From the NCBI GenBank assembly GCA_934565655.1, contig CAKTIE010000025.1, positions 1 to 17,232 of the forward strand: a stretch of 17,232 nt of DNA, in the 5' to 3' direction. This stretch comes from an uncultured Oscillospiraceae bacterium. GTDB taxonomy: Bacteria > Bacillota > Clostridia > Oscillospirales > Oscillospiraceae. Positions 5,112 through 11,854 of this stretch are shown here, in pieces. A program made the translations under genes and the position numbers. The notes under the pieces were generated by a model. It was not told the DNA's origin. It ran no database searches and saw nothing but the letters and a program-made list of their open reading frames with translations. Numbering within the stretch: the first letter of the stretch is position 1; each line of letters opens with the position of its first letter.

Positions 5112-6443
5112 ATGAAAATACAGTTATCCGATCACTTTACCTATAAAATGCTGCTGCGGTTTGTGCTGCCGTCCATTATCATGATGGTGTTCACCTCCAT
5201 CTACGGCGTGGTGGACGGCCTGTTCGTGTCCAACTTTGTGGGCAAGACACCCTTCGCGGCGGTGAATCTGGTGATGCCCTTCATCATGATCTTCGGCGGC
5301 ATCGGCTTTATGTTCGGTACCGGCGGCAGCGCGCTGGTGGCCAAGACCATGGGTGAGGGCGACAAGCACCGGGCCAACCGGTACTTCACCATGATGATCG
5401 TGGTGACCCTGATCTGCGGCGTCATCATCTCCACCGTTGGCGTCATCTACATGGAGCCGATCTCCGTTTTTCTGGGCGCGGACGAGGAGATGCTGGCGGA
5501 CTGCGTGCTGTACGGCCGCATCGTGCTGGCCTTCAACACCGCCTTTATGCTGCAGAACGTGTTCCAGAGCTTCCTCATCGCGGCGGAAAAGCCCAAGCTG
5601 GGCCTGTGGATCACGGTGGCGGCAGGCGTTACCAACATGGTGCTGGACGCGCTGTTCATGGCGGTGTTCGGCTGGGGCGTGGCCGGCGCGGCCATCGCCA
5701 CCGGCATCAGCCAGATCGTGGGCGGCGTGCTGCCGCTGGTGTACTTCCTGCGGCCCAATTCCAGCCTCCTGCGGCTGACGAAAACAAAGCTGGAGCTGCG
5801 GCCCATTTTGCAGGCCAGCGGCAACGGCGCGTCGGAGCTGGTCAGCAATGTGACGGCCTCGGTGGTGGGCATGCTGTATAATTTCCAGCTGCTGCGTCTG
5901 TCGGGCCAGAACGGCGTGGCGGCCTACGGCGTGCTGATGTATGTGGAGTTCATCTTCGCCGCCGTGTTCATCGGCTACGCCATCGGCTGCGCGCCCATCG
6001 TTAGCTATCACTTCGGCGCGGGCAATCACGGTGAGCTGAAAAACCTGCTGAAAAAGAGCGTGCTGCTGATGGGCGCGGGCGGCCTTGTGATGGTGGGCGT
6101 GGCCCAGGCGCTGGCCGTTCCCATGGCAAGGCTGTTTGTGGGGTATGACGACGTGCTCTGCCAGATGACGGTGCATGCCTTCCGCATCTCCACGGTGGCC
6201 TTTGCGCTGGTGGGGTTCAATATCTTCAACTCCTCCTTCTTCACGGCGCTGAACGACGGCATGGTGTCGGCCATCATCTCCTTCCTGCGCACCTTCGTGT
6301 TCAAGCTGTCCGCCGTTCTGCTGCTGCCCATGATTTGGGAGCTGGATGGCATCTGGTGGGCCGAGGTAGTGGCGGAGATCTGCGCCTTCGGCGTGGGGCT
6401 GAGCTTTCTGCTGGGCAAACGGAAGAAGTATCATTACATGTAA
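5112..6443 (+). CDS. MATE-family multidrug efflux transporter
   Basis: A 443-residue integral membrane protein with about 12 hydrophobic segments in two related halves, the usual MATE length. It begins with the family pattern LLRFVLPSIIMMVFTSIYGVVDGLFVSNFVG, continues with PFIMIFGGIGFMFGTGGSALVAKTMGEGD in the first half, and has GCAPIVSYHFGAGN in the second. The sequence resembles the clostridial MepA/DinF-like group. These carriers export cationic drugs or metabolites in exchange for Na+ or H+. Translation is probably coupled to marR, with only 3 bases between stop and start. A perfect palindromic terminator follows. Substrate cannot be predicted. Confidence 0.93.
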   Translation: MKIQLSDHFTYKMLLRFVLPSIIMMVFTSIYGVVDGLFVSNFVGKTPFAAVNLVMPFIMIFGGIGFMFGTGGSALVAKTMGEGDKHRANRYFTMMIVVTLICGVIISTVGVIYMEPISVFLGADEEMLADCVLYGRIVLAFNTAFMLQNVFQSFLIAAEKPKLGLWITVAAGVTNMVLDALFMAVFGWGVAGAAIATGISQIVGGVLPLVYFLRPNSSLLRLTKTKLELRPILQASGNGASELVSNVTASVVGMLYNFQLLRLSGQNGVAAYGVLMYVEFIFAAVFIGYAIGCAPIVSYHFGAGNHGELKNLLKKSVLLMGAGGLVMVGVAQALAVPMARLFVGYDDVLCQMTVHAFRISTVAFALVGFNIFNSSFFTALNDGMVSAIISFLRTFVFKLSAVLLLPMIWELDGIWWAEVVAEICAFGVGLSFLLGKRKKYHYM

Positions 6444-6445
6444 GC

Positions 6446-6478
6446 AAAGGGTTCCCCGCCGCGGCGGGGAACCTTTTG
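6446..6478 (+). terminator. Intrinsic terminator after MATE gene
   Basis: A 24-base perfect palindrome, 6450-6473 (GGTTCCCCGCCG and its complement), is flanked by AAA on the left and TTTT on the right. It ends the marR-MATE operon. Confidence 0.85.
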
Positions 6479-6502
6479 CCAACGCAAAAATGTAAATTAT
6501 AC

Positions 6503-6531
6503 TTGACATTTCCGTGAGACTGTGGCATTGT
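6503..6531 (+). promoter_or_regulatory. Promoter with weak or displaced -10 box, upstream of membrane protein/XRE unit
   Basis: TTGACA at 6503-6508 is perfect, but the sequence 17 bases further (CATTGT, 6526-6531) is a poor -10. Better candidates (TTGTAA at 6528-6533, TGTAAA at 6530-6535) need a spacer of 19-21 bases. Long spacers are typical of MerR-type activated promoters, so this promoter probably needs help or is tightly controlled. Confidence 0.5.
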
Positions 6532-6550
6532 AAAGTCAAGCAGACTTTAC
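6530..6550. promoter_or_regulatory. 8-bp inverted repeat, candidate operator
   Basis: GTAAAGTC (6530-6537) and GACTTTAC (6543-6550) are perfect inverted repeats with a 5-base spacer, located at the -10/start region of the membrane-protein/XRE unit. This size and position suit an XRE-type dimer, plausibly the regulator encoded second in the unit. It could instead be a leader hairpin. Confidence 0.55.
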
Positions 6551-6567
6551 TTTTTAGGAGGTGACAT

Positions 6568-7146
6568 ATGAAACGCTGGGTAAAATGGGCTGCGGCGGCG
6601 GTGCTCCTGCTGGCGCTGGTATGGCTCATGGCGGGCCGGGACTATCACAAAAGCGCCATGGTGGAGCGGGACGGCGTCCGGTATTACCTCCGTGCCGACC
6701 ATCTGCGGGCTTTCGCAGGCGTCTGCGTATGGGACGGCGAGGGCGATACCGTGGATTACCATATCCCCGACTGGGTGGACGGCGCGAAGGTCACGTCGCT
6801 GGGCGGACTCATCTACGGCACCGCCTTCAAAAAGCTGCCCTGCGGCTGGGGCGTGGCGCTGCCGGAGACCTTCCGGGGCGCGAAGCGGGTGGGCTTCCTG
6901 CCTCAGTCGAATGCCACGGAGCTGACGCTGACGGTGCGGCTGCATCTGGGGCGCTATGTGTCCGGGATGGAAAACATCGGCGAGCTTGCTCCCGTGGGCT
7001 ATTACAGCACCGGAGCGAGCTATATCATCCGGCAGAAATGGGTCGTGACCTGCGATGAACGGAACGAGACCTACTACGCCGAAAACGGACGACTCTATGA
7101 CCGTGGGAGCGGTGAGCCGGTGGAGCTTTGCTATGAAACGGAGTGA
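6568..7146 (+). CDS. Membrane-anchored or secreted protein with BspA-like leucine-rich hint
   Basis: A 192-residue protein with a positively charged start (MKRWVKW) and one hydrophobic segment at about 8-22. It has no lipobox cysteine, so it is either an N-terminal anchor or a signal peptide with an outside domain. Residues 65-80 (HIPDWVDGAKVTSLGG) followed by a GTAFKKL stretch resemble one turn of a BspA-type leucine-rich repeat, but only about one repeat can be seen. I do not recognise the rest. The start is set by AGGAGGTG just before the ATG. The stop codon lies 5 bases before the ATG of the XRE regulator, so the two are one unit. A sensor or output role in that circuit is only a guess. 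Confidence 0.7.
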   Translation: MKRWVKWAAAAVLLLALVWLMAGRDYHKSAMVERDGVRYYLRADHLRAFAGVCVWDGEGDTVDYHIPDWVDGAKVTSLGGLIYGTAFKKLPCGWGVALPETFRGAKRVGFLPQSNATELTLTVRLHLGRYVSGMENIGELAPVGYYSTGASYIIRQKWVVTCDERNETYYAENGRLYDRGSGEPVELCYETE

Positions 7147-7151
7147 GCGGC

Positions 7152-7871
7152 ATGCAGAATCGGGTGGCCCAGCTGCGGCGGGAACAGAATATGCGGCAGG
7201 AGGAGCTGGCGAAGGCCGTTGGCGTCTCACGTCAGTCCATCATTGCCATTGAAAAGGGGCGCTCCGTGCCGTCGCTGGAGGTGGCGCTGCGCATCGCCCG
7301 GTGCTTCGGCGTGCCGGTTGAGACGGTGTTTCTAACTGCCGGACGGGCGTGGCTCCTGCGCCCCGGAGCCGACTGTGCCTGTCCGCCTGTCGCGGCCCAG
7401 GGCGACCCGTCGCTTTCGGGACTGACCTACGGCGGCTATCCGCTGCGCTATAACGGCGGCGAGGTCATTGCCGCCTATAACGCCATGTGCCTGCTGGAGC
7501 GATGGCAGGAGCTGACGGATGTGATCGGTGAATTTGAGGATAACGGCCTGCCGCTGCTGGGCGGCGCGCTGGGAACGGATCCCCGCCGTCTGCCGGAGTA
7601 TTTCGCCGCCCACGGCGTGGACTGTACCCCCTGCATAAAGGGTATGCTTACGCCCGGCGTGTATCTGTGCAGCTATACCGCGCTGTCGCTGCTGAGGGAA
7701 GCACGGGGTCTGCACACGGCGGCGCTGCGGGTCACGGCGTCGGGCGTGGAGGTCTATAACGAACGCGATGATGCCGCCGCCACGGCCCGATACCCCACCG
7801 CCGCGGCGTTCTTCAAGGGAAAGACTGTCGCCGCGCTGTTCCGCGTGACCGCGGGAGAAGCAGCGGGTTGA
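7152..7871 (+). CDS. XRE-family regulator with C-terminal degenerate C39-like domain
   Basis: A 239-residue protein. Residues 2-60 form a Cro/C1-type helix-turn-helix (QEELAKAVGVSRQSIIAIEKG at 16-36). Residues about 90-230 look like a papain-like/C39-like domain related to the protein at 3653: RYNGGEVIAAYNA (99-111) aligns with KQGCGFMAVYNA, LLGGALGTD with RGVMGTTIG, and H188 and N203 fall at matching places. The aligned nucleophile position is glycine (G103), so catalysis is unlikely and ligand or peptide sensing is more probable. I chose ATG at 7152, with GGAG at 7139-7142. An in-frame GTG at 7143 would extend the protein by three residues but leaves no room for a ribosome site. It probably controls its own unit through the dyad at 6530-6550. 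Confidence 0.75.
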   Translation: MQNRVAQLRREQNMRQEELAKAVGVSRQSIIAIEKGRSVPSLEVALRIARCFGVPVETVFLTAGRAWLLRPGADCACPPVAAQGDPSLSGLTYGGYPLRYNGGEVIAAYNAMCLLERWQELTDVIGEFEDNGLPLLGGALGTDPRRLPEYFAAHGVDCTPCIKGMLTPGVYLCSYTALSLLREARGLHTAALRVTASGVEVYNERDDAAATARYPTAAAFFKGKTVAALFRVTAGEAAG

Positions 7872-7883
7872 TACTGACAGGGG

Positions 7884-7922
7884 AGCCTCCGGGATCGTAT
7901 GGCTCCGGAGGCTTTGCTTTTT
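7884..7922 (+). terminator. Intrinsic terminator after XRE gene
   Basis: A 9-bp stem, AGCCTCCGG (7884-7892) with CCGGAGGCT (7905-7913), encloses a 12-base loop and is followed by TTGCTTTTTTT. It closes the membrane protein/XRE unit. Confidence 0.85.
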
Positions 7923-7934
7923 TAAAAATGCCTA

Positions 7935-7963
7935 TTGACACAGTAGGTAAATCATGTTATCAT
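7935..7963 (+). promoter_or_regulatory. Promoter of iscS-iscU
   Basis: TTGACA (7935-7940), a 17-base spacer and TATCAT (7958-7963) form a near-consensus sigma-A promoter with a leader of about 70 bases. CCTA/TAGG half-sites surround it: CCTA 7931-7934 with TAGG 7944-7947, and GTAGGT 7943-7948 with ACCTAC 7971-7976. These could be operator sites for an Rrf2-type (IscR-like) repressor, which commonly controls isc operons; no such regulator gene is in the window. Confidence 0.8.
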
Positions 7964-8038
7964 CGAATCAACCTACAAAACAGGTGGGCAAAAGAGAGAC
8001 GACCGCCTGCCAAATGATACACATTCAGGAGGAACGCC

Positions 8039-9226
8039 ATGCAGATCTATGCAGATAACGCGGCCACCACCAAAATGAGCCGCACAGCCATCGACGCGAT
8101 GCTGCCCTATATGGAAACCTATTACGGGAACCCCTCCAGCCTGCACACGATCGGGCAGCAGGCGGCGGAGGCTCTGATGAACGCCCGACAGACCGTGGCC
8201 GCATGTCTGGGCTGCCAGCCGCGGGAGATCACCTTCACCTCCGGCGGCAGCGAGGCCGACAATCAGGCCCTTGTCTCCGCCGCACGCATCGGTGAGCGGA
8301 AGGGCAAAAAGCACATCATCTCCACCGCCTTCGAGCATCATGCCATCCTGCACACCCTGAAGAAGCTGGAGAAGGAGGGCTTCGAGGTGCAGCTGCTGGA
8401 CGTGGGCCCCACCGGCACCGTCACCGCCCAGCAGGTGGCCGACGCCATCCGGGAGGATACCTGCCTAGTCACCATCATGTACGCCAACAATGAGATCGGC
8501 TCCGTCATGCCCATCCCGGAGATCGGCGCCGTGTGCAGGGAAAAGGGCGTCCTGTTCCACACCGACGCCGTGCAGGCGGCGGGCCACCTTCACATCGACG
8601 TGAAGGCCCAGAACATCGACATGCTGTCCCTGTCCGCCCACAAGTTCCACGGCCCCAAGGGCGTGGGCGTGCTGTACGCCCGTCAGGGCATCCCTCTGAC
8701 CAACATCATCGAGGGCGGCGCTCAGGAGCGGGGCAAGCGGGCCGGTACGGAGAACATCCCCGGCATCGTGTCCATGGCCGCCGCGCTGAAGGAGGCCTGC
8801 GATCATACCGACGGGAACGCCGCCAGGGTGTCCGCCCTGCGGGACAAGCTGATCGCCGGACTGTCCCAAATCCCCCACGCCGCCCTCAACGGCGATCCGG
8901 TCCACCGCCTGCCCGGCAACGTGAATTTCTGCTTTGAGGGCATCGAGGGCGAGAGCCTGCTGCTCCTGCTGGACGCCAAGGGCATCTGCGCCAGCTCCGG
9001 CAGCGCCTGCACCAGCGGTTCGCTGGATCCCAGCCATGTGCTGCTGGCCATCGGCCGTCCCCATGAGGTGGCTCACGGGTCCCTGCGTCTGAGCCTGTGC
9101 GAATGGAACACCGGGGAGGATGTGGATTACATGCTTCAGGTCATTCCCGAGGTGGTGGAATACCTCCGCGGCATGTCCCCCGTGTGGAAAGAGCTGCTTT
9201 CCGGTAAGCGGCAGTTTATTCTTTGA
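8039..9226 (+). CDS. iscS: Cysteine desulfurase (IscS/NifS family)
   Basis: A 395-residue PLP enzyme that takes sulfur from cysteine and passes it, as a persulfide, to the scaffold encoded next. Diagnostic features: the N-terminal YADNAATTKM, the conserved region EHHAILHTL at 99-107, the PLP lysine K202 in SAHKFHGPKG, and the catalytic cysteine C324 in SSGSACTSGSLDPSHVL. That cysteine loop is the group I (IscS/NifS) type, not SufS. The start has AGGAGGA upstream. The partner iscU-like gene starts 27 bases after its stop. With no suf genes, hscA/hscB or fdx seen, this is the minimal clostridial pair. Whether it also serves tRNA thiolation cannot be told here. Confidence 0.95.
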   Translation: MQIYADNAATTKMSRTAIDAMLPYMETYYGNPSSLHTIGQQAAEALMNARQTVAACLGCQPREITFTSGGSEADNQALVSAARIGERKGKKHIISTAFEHHAILHTLKKLEKEGFEVQLLDVGPTGTVTAQQVADAIREDTCLVTIMYANNEIGSVMPIPEIGAVCREKGVLFHTDAVQAAGHLHIDVKAQNIDMLSLSAHKFHGPKGVGVLYARQGIPLTNIIEGGAQERGKRAGTENIPGIVSMAAALKEACDHTDGNAARVSALRDKLIAGLSQIPHAALNGDPVHRLPGNVNFCFEGIEGESLLLLLDAKGICASSGSACTSGSLDPSHVLLAIGRPHEVAHGSLRLSLCEWNTGEDVDYMLQVIPEVVEYLRGMSPVWKELLSGKRQFIL

Positions 9227-9252
9227 TAAGATACGATAAGGAGGATCATATC

Positions 9253-9687
9253 ATGGCTCTTTATACCGATATTGTAATGGATCACTTCATGCACCCCCGG
9301 AACGTGGGCGAGATCCCCGACGCCGACGGCGTGGGCGAGGTGGGCAACGCCAAATGCGGCGACATCATGAAGATGTACCTGAAGATCAACGGCGATGTGA
9401 TCGAGGACGTGAAGTTCGAGACCTTCGGCTGCGGCAGCGCCATCGCCTCCAGCTCCATGGCCACGGAGCTGATCAAGGGCAAGACCATCGACGAGGCGCT
9501 GGCCGTCACCAACAAGCAGGTGGTGGACGCTCTGGGAGGCCTGCCCGCCCATAAGCTGCACTGCTCGGTGCTGGCGGAGGAATCCATCAAATCCGCTGTG
9601 AAGGACTACTATGACCGCAATAGCATCCACTACGACAAGAACCAGTTTCCCGACTGCGATGACTGTGAAGCCTGCCGCATGGTGTAA
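9253..9687 (+). CDS. iscU: Iron-sulfur cluster scaffold protein, IscU/NifU N-terminal type
   Basis: A 144-residue scaffold on which Fe-S clusters are built. The three ligand cysteines are in place: C35 in GNAKCGD, C60 in FGCGSAIASSS, and C104 in LHCSVLAEE. After the normal end of the fold (about residue 122) there is an extra tail ending CDDCEACRMV, with C135, C138 and C141. This gives a CxxCxxC motif not found in standard IscU; it might bind metal or receive sulfur. The ATG at 9253 was chosen because AAGGAGGA lies directly upstream and the N-terminus then matches the family; an in-frame upstream ATG at 9223 overlaps iscS and lacks such a site. It is cotranscribed with iscS and ended by a strong terminator. 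Confidence 0.93.
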   Translation: MALYTDIVMDHFMHPRNVGEIPDADGVGEVGNAKCGDIMKMYLKINGDVIEDVKFETFGCGSAIASSSMATELIKGKTIDEALAVTNKQVVDALGGLPAHKLHCSVLAEESIKSAVKDYYDRNSIHYDKNQFPDCDDCEACRMV

Positions 9688-9690
9688 GCG

Positions 9691-9729
9691 ATAAAAAAAT
9701 GACCGTCCCGCGGACGGTCATTTTTTTAT
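9691..9729. terminator. Bidirectional terminator shared by iscSU and the rlu gene
   Basis: An 18-bp perfect stem, 9691-9708 with 9712-9729, has a 3-base loop and A/T runs of seven on both sides. It serves the plus-strand iscSU message and the convergent minus-strand pseudouridine synthase gene, whose stop codon (9726-9728) lies inside the stem. Confidence 0.93.
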
Positions 9730-10682
9730 CCGAAATACTTCTCCCGGAAGGGGACGCTTTCCACCTGGAAGCTGCGGCCCCGGAGATAGTTCAGTATCCC
9801 CGCGTCGGTGGGGAAGTCGAAGGTCAGCTTGTAGGAGTACAGCGCCTGCCGCGTCTCGCCGTAGCGGCGGTTCACATCGCCCCGGCCATACTTGCCGTCG
9901 CCCAGCAGGGGACAGCCCATGTGGGCGAAGGTGGCGCGGATCTGATGGGTGCGGCCGGTTTCCAGCCCTACCTCCACCAGTGCCAGCTCGCCCCGGCGTT
10001 CCAGCGTCTCATAGGTGGTGATGGCGGTCTTGCCGCCGGGAACGGGCTTCGTGCGGACGGAGACCTCTTTTTTCTTTTCGTCCTTTACCAGAAAGACCTC
10101 CACCCGGCCCCTGGGCGGCTGCGGCGCGCCCACCGTGATGCAGAGATAGCGCTTGTCCATCTCCCGGTCACGGATCTTTTCGTTGATGATCCGCAGCGTC
10201 TCGGCGTTCTTGGCGGCAATGACGATGCCGCCGGTGTTGCGGTCGATGCGGTTGCACAGGGCGGGGGTGAAGGCGTTCTCCCACTTGGGGTTCCACTCCC
10301 GCTTCTGATAGAGGTACGCCTGGATGTGGTTGATAAGGGTGTTGACCTTCTCCGTCTCGTCGGCATGTACCACCAGTCCCGGCCGCTTGTCCAGCAGCAT
10401 CAGATTCTCATCCTCGTACACGATGGTGAGACTGGGCTTGAACAGTGTCAGGAACATGTTGTCCTCGCGGGGCTTGTCAAAGAACTCGTCGTTGATGTAT
10501 AATTGCAGCACGTCGCCCTCCCGGAGCCGCTGATCCCGCTGCGCCCGCGCACCGTTGCACTTGATGCGCTTGAGCCGGATGTACTTTTGCAGCAGGGCGG
10601 AGGGCAGCAGCGGCAGGGACTTTGCCACAAAGCGGTCAAGCCGCTGTCCCGCGTCATTTTTTTCGATGGTCAGCTCCCGCAT
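9726..10682 (-). CDS. RluA-family (RluC/RluD-like) 23S rRNA pseudouridine synthase
   Basis: A 318-residue enzyme that isomerises uridine to pseudouridine in RNA, most likely 23S rRNA. An N-terminal S4 RNA-binding domain is visible at about 12-63 (RLDRFVAKSLPLLPSALLQKY). The catalytic domain follows, with VYEDENLMLLDKRPGLVVH at 88-106, the catalytic aspartate D147 in CNRIDRNTGGIVIAAK, and a C-terminal LETGRTHQIRATFAHMGCPLLGD segment. The active motif reads RIDRNTGG where RLDxxTSG is usual, still with the essential Asp. Target position (RluC-type or RluD-type) cannot be settled. It is monocistronic, with its own promoter and ribosome site GGGAGGTG and a shared terminator. Confidence 0.93.
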   Translation of the reverse strand: MRELTIEKNDAGQRLDRFVAKSLPLLPSALLQKYIRLKRIKCNGARAQRDQRLREGDVLQLYINDEFFDKPREDNMFLTLFKPSLTIVYEDENLMLLDKRPGLVVHADETEKVNTLINHIQAYLYQKREWNPKWENAFTPALCNRIDRNTGGIVIAAKNAETLRIINEKIRDREMDKRYLCITVGAPQPPRGRVEVFLVKDEKKKEVSVRTKPVPGGKTAITTYETLERRGELALVEVGLETGRTHQIRATFAHMGCPLLGDGKYGRGDVNRRYGETRQALYSYKLTFDFPTDAGILNYLRGRSFQVESVPFREKYFG

Positions 10683-10714
10683 GGGCGCACCTCCCCAAAA
10701 GAATGGTCTGCCTT

Positions 10715-10743
10715 ATTGTACCCAAGGGCGGCACAAATGTCAA
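10715..10743 (-). promoter_or_regulatory. Promoter of the pseudouridine synthase gene
   Basis: On the minus strand, TTGACA (10738-10743) and TACAAT (10715-10720) are spaced by 17 bases, 33 bases before the start codon. It is close to consensus. Confidence 0.88.
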
Positions 10744-10801
10744 AGGGAATTCACCGGAAGAAAAATATGGTGAAAAATGCCGCCTTTTTTGCAAAAAAGG
10801 T

Positions 10802-10830
10802 TTGACAACCCTTGTTTTTCACGCTATAAT
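10802..10830 (+). promoter_or_regulatory. Perfect-consensus promoter of yceD-rpmF
   Basis: TTGACA (10802-10807), a 17-base spacer and TATAAT (10825-10830) match the sigma-A consensus at every position, as expected for a ribosomal-protein operon. The start codon follows 27 bases after the -10 box, leaving a leader of about 20 bases. Confidence 0.95.
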
Positions 10831-10857
10831 ACTATCCGTGTCATTGCGAGGTGTACT

Positions 10858-11355
10858 ATGCTTTTGAATGTAAACAAGCTGCTGCATACGCCGGATGCGG
10901 CGCAGGATTTCTCTTTTGAGATGGACCTGAGCGATTTGGAATTCGGCGGCAGCTACCCCGTGTCCCAGCCGGTCACTGTGGAAGGCCGGATCAGGAACAA
11001 GGCCGGCGTCCTGCTGTGTACGCTCGAGGCGAGTACGACGCTCCACTGCATCTGTGACCGCTGCGCGGAACCCTTTACCGAGGATAAGACCGTTGAATAC
11101 CAGTGCGTGCTGGCAGAGGAACGGCAGTCCGACGACGATGAGGAAATCGTGTTGCTGGAAAACGATGAGGTGGACTTGGGCGAAGTGGCTCGCACTGCGT
11201 TTATCCTTGAGATGGACACGAAAACCCTCTGCTCTCCCGACTGTAAGGGCCTGTGCCCCGGCTGCGGCGTCAACCTCAATCACGAGGCGTGCCGCTGCAA
11301 GAAGGCGGTGGATCCGCGGCTTGCGAAGCTGGCCCAGCTTCTGGAGGATCGGTAA
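10858..11355 (+). CDS. yceD: YceD/DUF177 family protein, metal-binding, 23S rRNA-related
   Basis: A 165-residue protein of the DUF177 family, which is widely linked to rpmF and implicated in 23S rRNA processing or accumulation. It begins MLLNVNKLLHTP, has CDRCAEPF in the middle and a cysteine-rich segment CSPDCKGLCPGCGVNLNHEACRC near the end (split here as CSPDCKGLCPGCG and HEACRC), suggesting zinc binding. The consensus promoter's start site lies near 10837, so the longer frame that opens upstream cannot be translated from this message. ATG 10858, with GAGGTG at 10848-10853, is the right start. rpmF follows after 60 bases without a terminator, so the two form the classical yceD-rpmF operon. 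Confidence 0.92.
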   Translation: MLLNVNKLLHTPDAAQDFSFEMDLSDLEFGGSYPVSQPVTVEGRIRNKAGVLLCTLEASTTLHCICDRCAEPFTEDKTVEYQCVLAEERQSDDDEEIVLLENDEVDLGEVARTAFILEMDTKTLCSPDCKGLCPGCGVNLNHEACRCKKAVDPRLAKLAQLLEDR

Positions 11356-11415
11356 GCGGAGACCTGATTATTATACTACTGCTCACGGCAGTTAAAAGAC
11401 CAAGGAGGTGTCAAC

Positions 11416-11613
11416 ATGGCAGTCCCTAAGGGAAAAGTATCGAAGCAAAGACGCAATAAGAGACGCAGCTCCGTTTGGAAGCTGGCGACTCCCGGTCTGG
11501 TGGCATGCCCCAAGTGTGGTGCGCTGCATCTGCCTCACAGAATGTGCCCGGAATGCGGTACCTACAATGGCCGTCAGGTCAAGGAGATCAAGTCCGTGGC
11601 CGCTGGCAAGTAA
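11416..11613 (+). CDS. rpmF: Large-subunit ribosomal protein bL32
   Basis: A 65-residue basic protein of the 50S subunit with the typical start MAVPKGKVSKQRRNKRRSS and the zinc-ribbon cysteines CPKC and CPEC. This is therefore the zinc-binding (C+) form of L32, not the cysteine-free paralogue some Firmicutes use under zinc shortage. The ribosome site AAGGAGGTG is strong. It is downstream of yceD and followed by a terminator. Confidence 0.98.
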   Translation: MAVPKGKVSKQRRNKRRSSVWKLATPGLVACPKCGALHLPHRMCPECGTYNGRQVKEIKSVAAGK

Positions 11614-11634
11614 GCCGTCGACGTGTGTCCTTGT

Positions 11635-11670
11635 TAGGAGGGAAGATTTTTCTTCCCTCCTTACTTTTTT
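11635..11670 (+). terminator. Intrinsic terminator after rpmF
   Basis: An 11-bp stem, AGGAGGGAAGA (11636-11646) with TCTTCCCTCCT (11651-11661), has a TTTT loop and is followed by TACTTTTTT. Confidence 0.92.
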
Positions 11671-11714
11671 GCGCTCCCTTCCAATTTTTCATGACATGCA
11701 TCGAAATCATGCGT

Positions 11715-11743
11715 TTTACTTTTCTCTCTGCATCGGATATACT
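11715..11743 (+). promoter_or_regulatory. Upstream promoter (P1) of DUF512-der-plsY
   Basis: TTTACT (11715-11720), a 17-base spacer and TATACT (11738-11743). It lies 112 bases before the DUF512 start codon, so the leader would be about 105 bases. Moderate match. Confidence 0.5.
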
Positions 11744-11775
11744 GTCAAAAGACGGTATAAAATTTGGTTTTTATC

Positions 11776-11804
11776 TTGCGTTACAGGGGGAAAATGGCTA
11801 TAAT
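11776..11804 (+). promoter_or_regulatory. Proximal promoter (P2) of DUF512-der-plsY
   Basis: TTGCGT (11776-11781), a 17-base spacer and a perfect TATAAT (11799-11804), giving a leader of about 45 bases before ATG 11855. Probably the main promoter of the three-gene unit. Confidence 0.7.
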
Positions 11805-11854
11805 ATTATGGTTATCATGCCGCATTATGCCGTTTTACAGGAGAGAACATCAAT

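Noticed and set aside
5124..6629. A 501-codon minus-strand frame opposite the MATE gene
   Set aside because: Antisense to a clear 12-segment transporter; composition is extremely His- and Gln-rich, with no domain.
9223..9252. Earlier ATG for the IscU-like gene
   Set aside because: It overlaps the iscS stop region, adds ten residues foreign to the family and contains the real ribosome site AAGGAGGA within it.
10777..10857. A longer YceD start at 10777
   Set aside because: It lies upstream of, and across, the consensus promoter at 10802-10830, so it cannot be on the transcript; ATG 10858 gives the family N-terminus.
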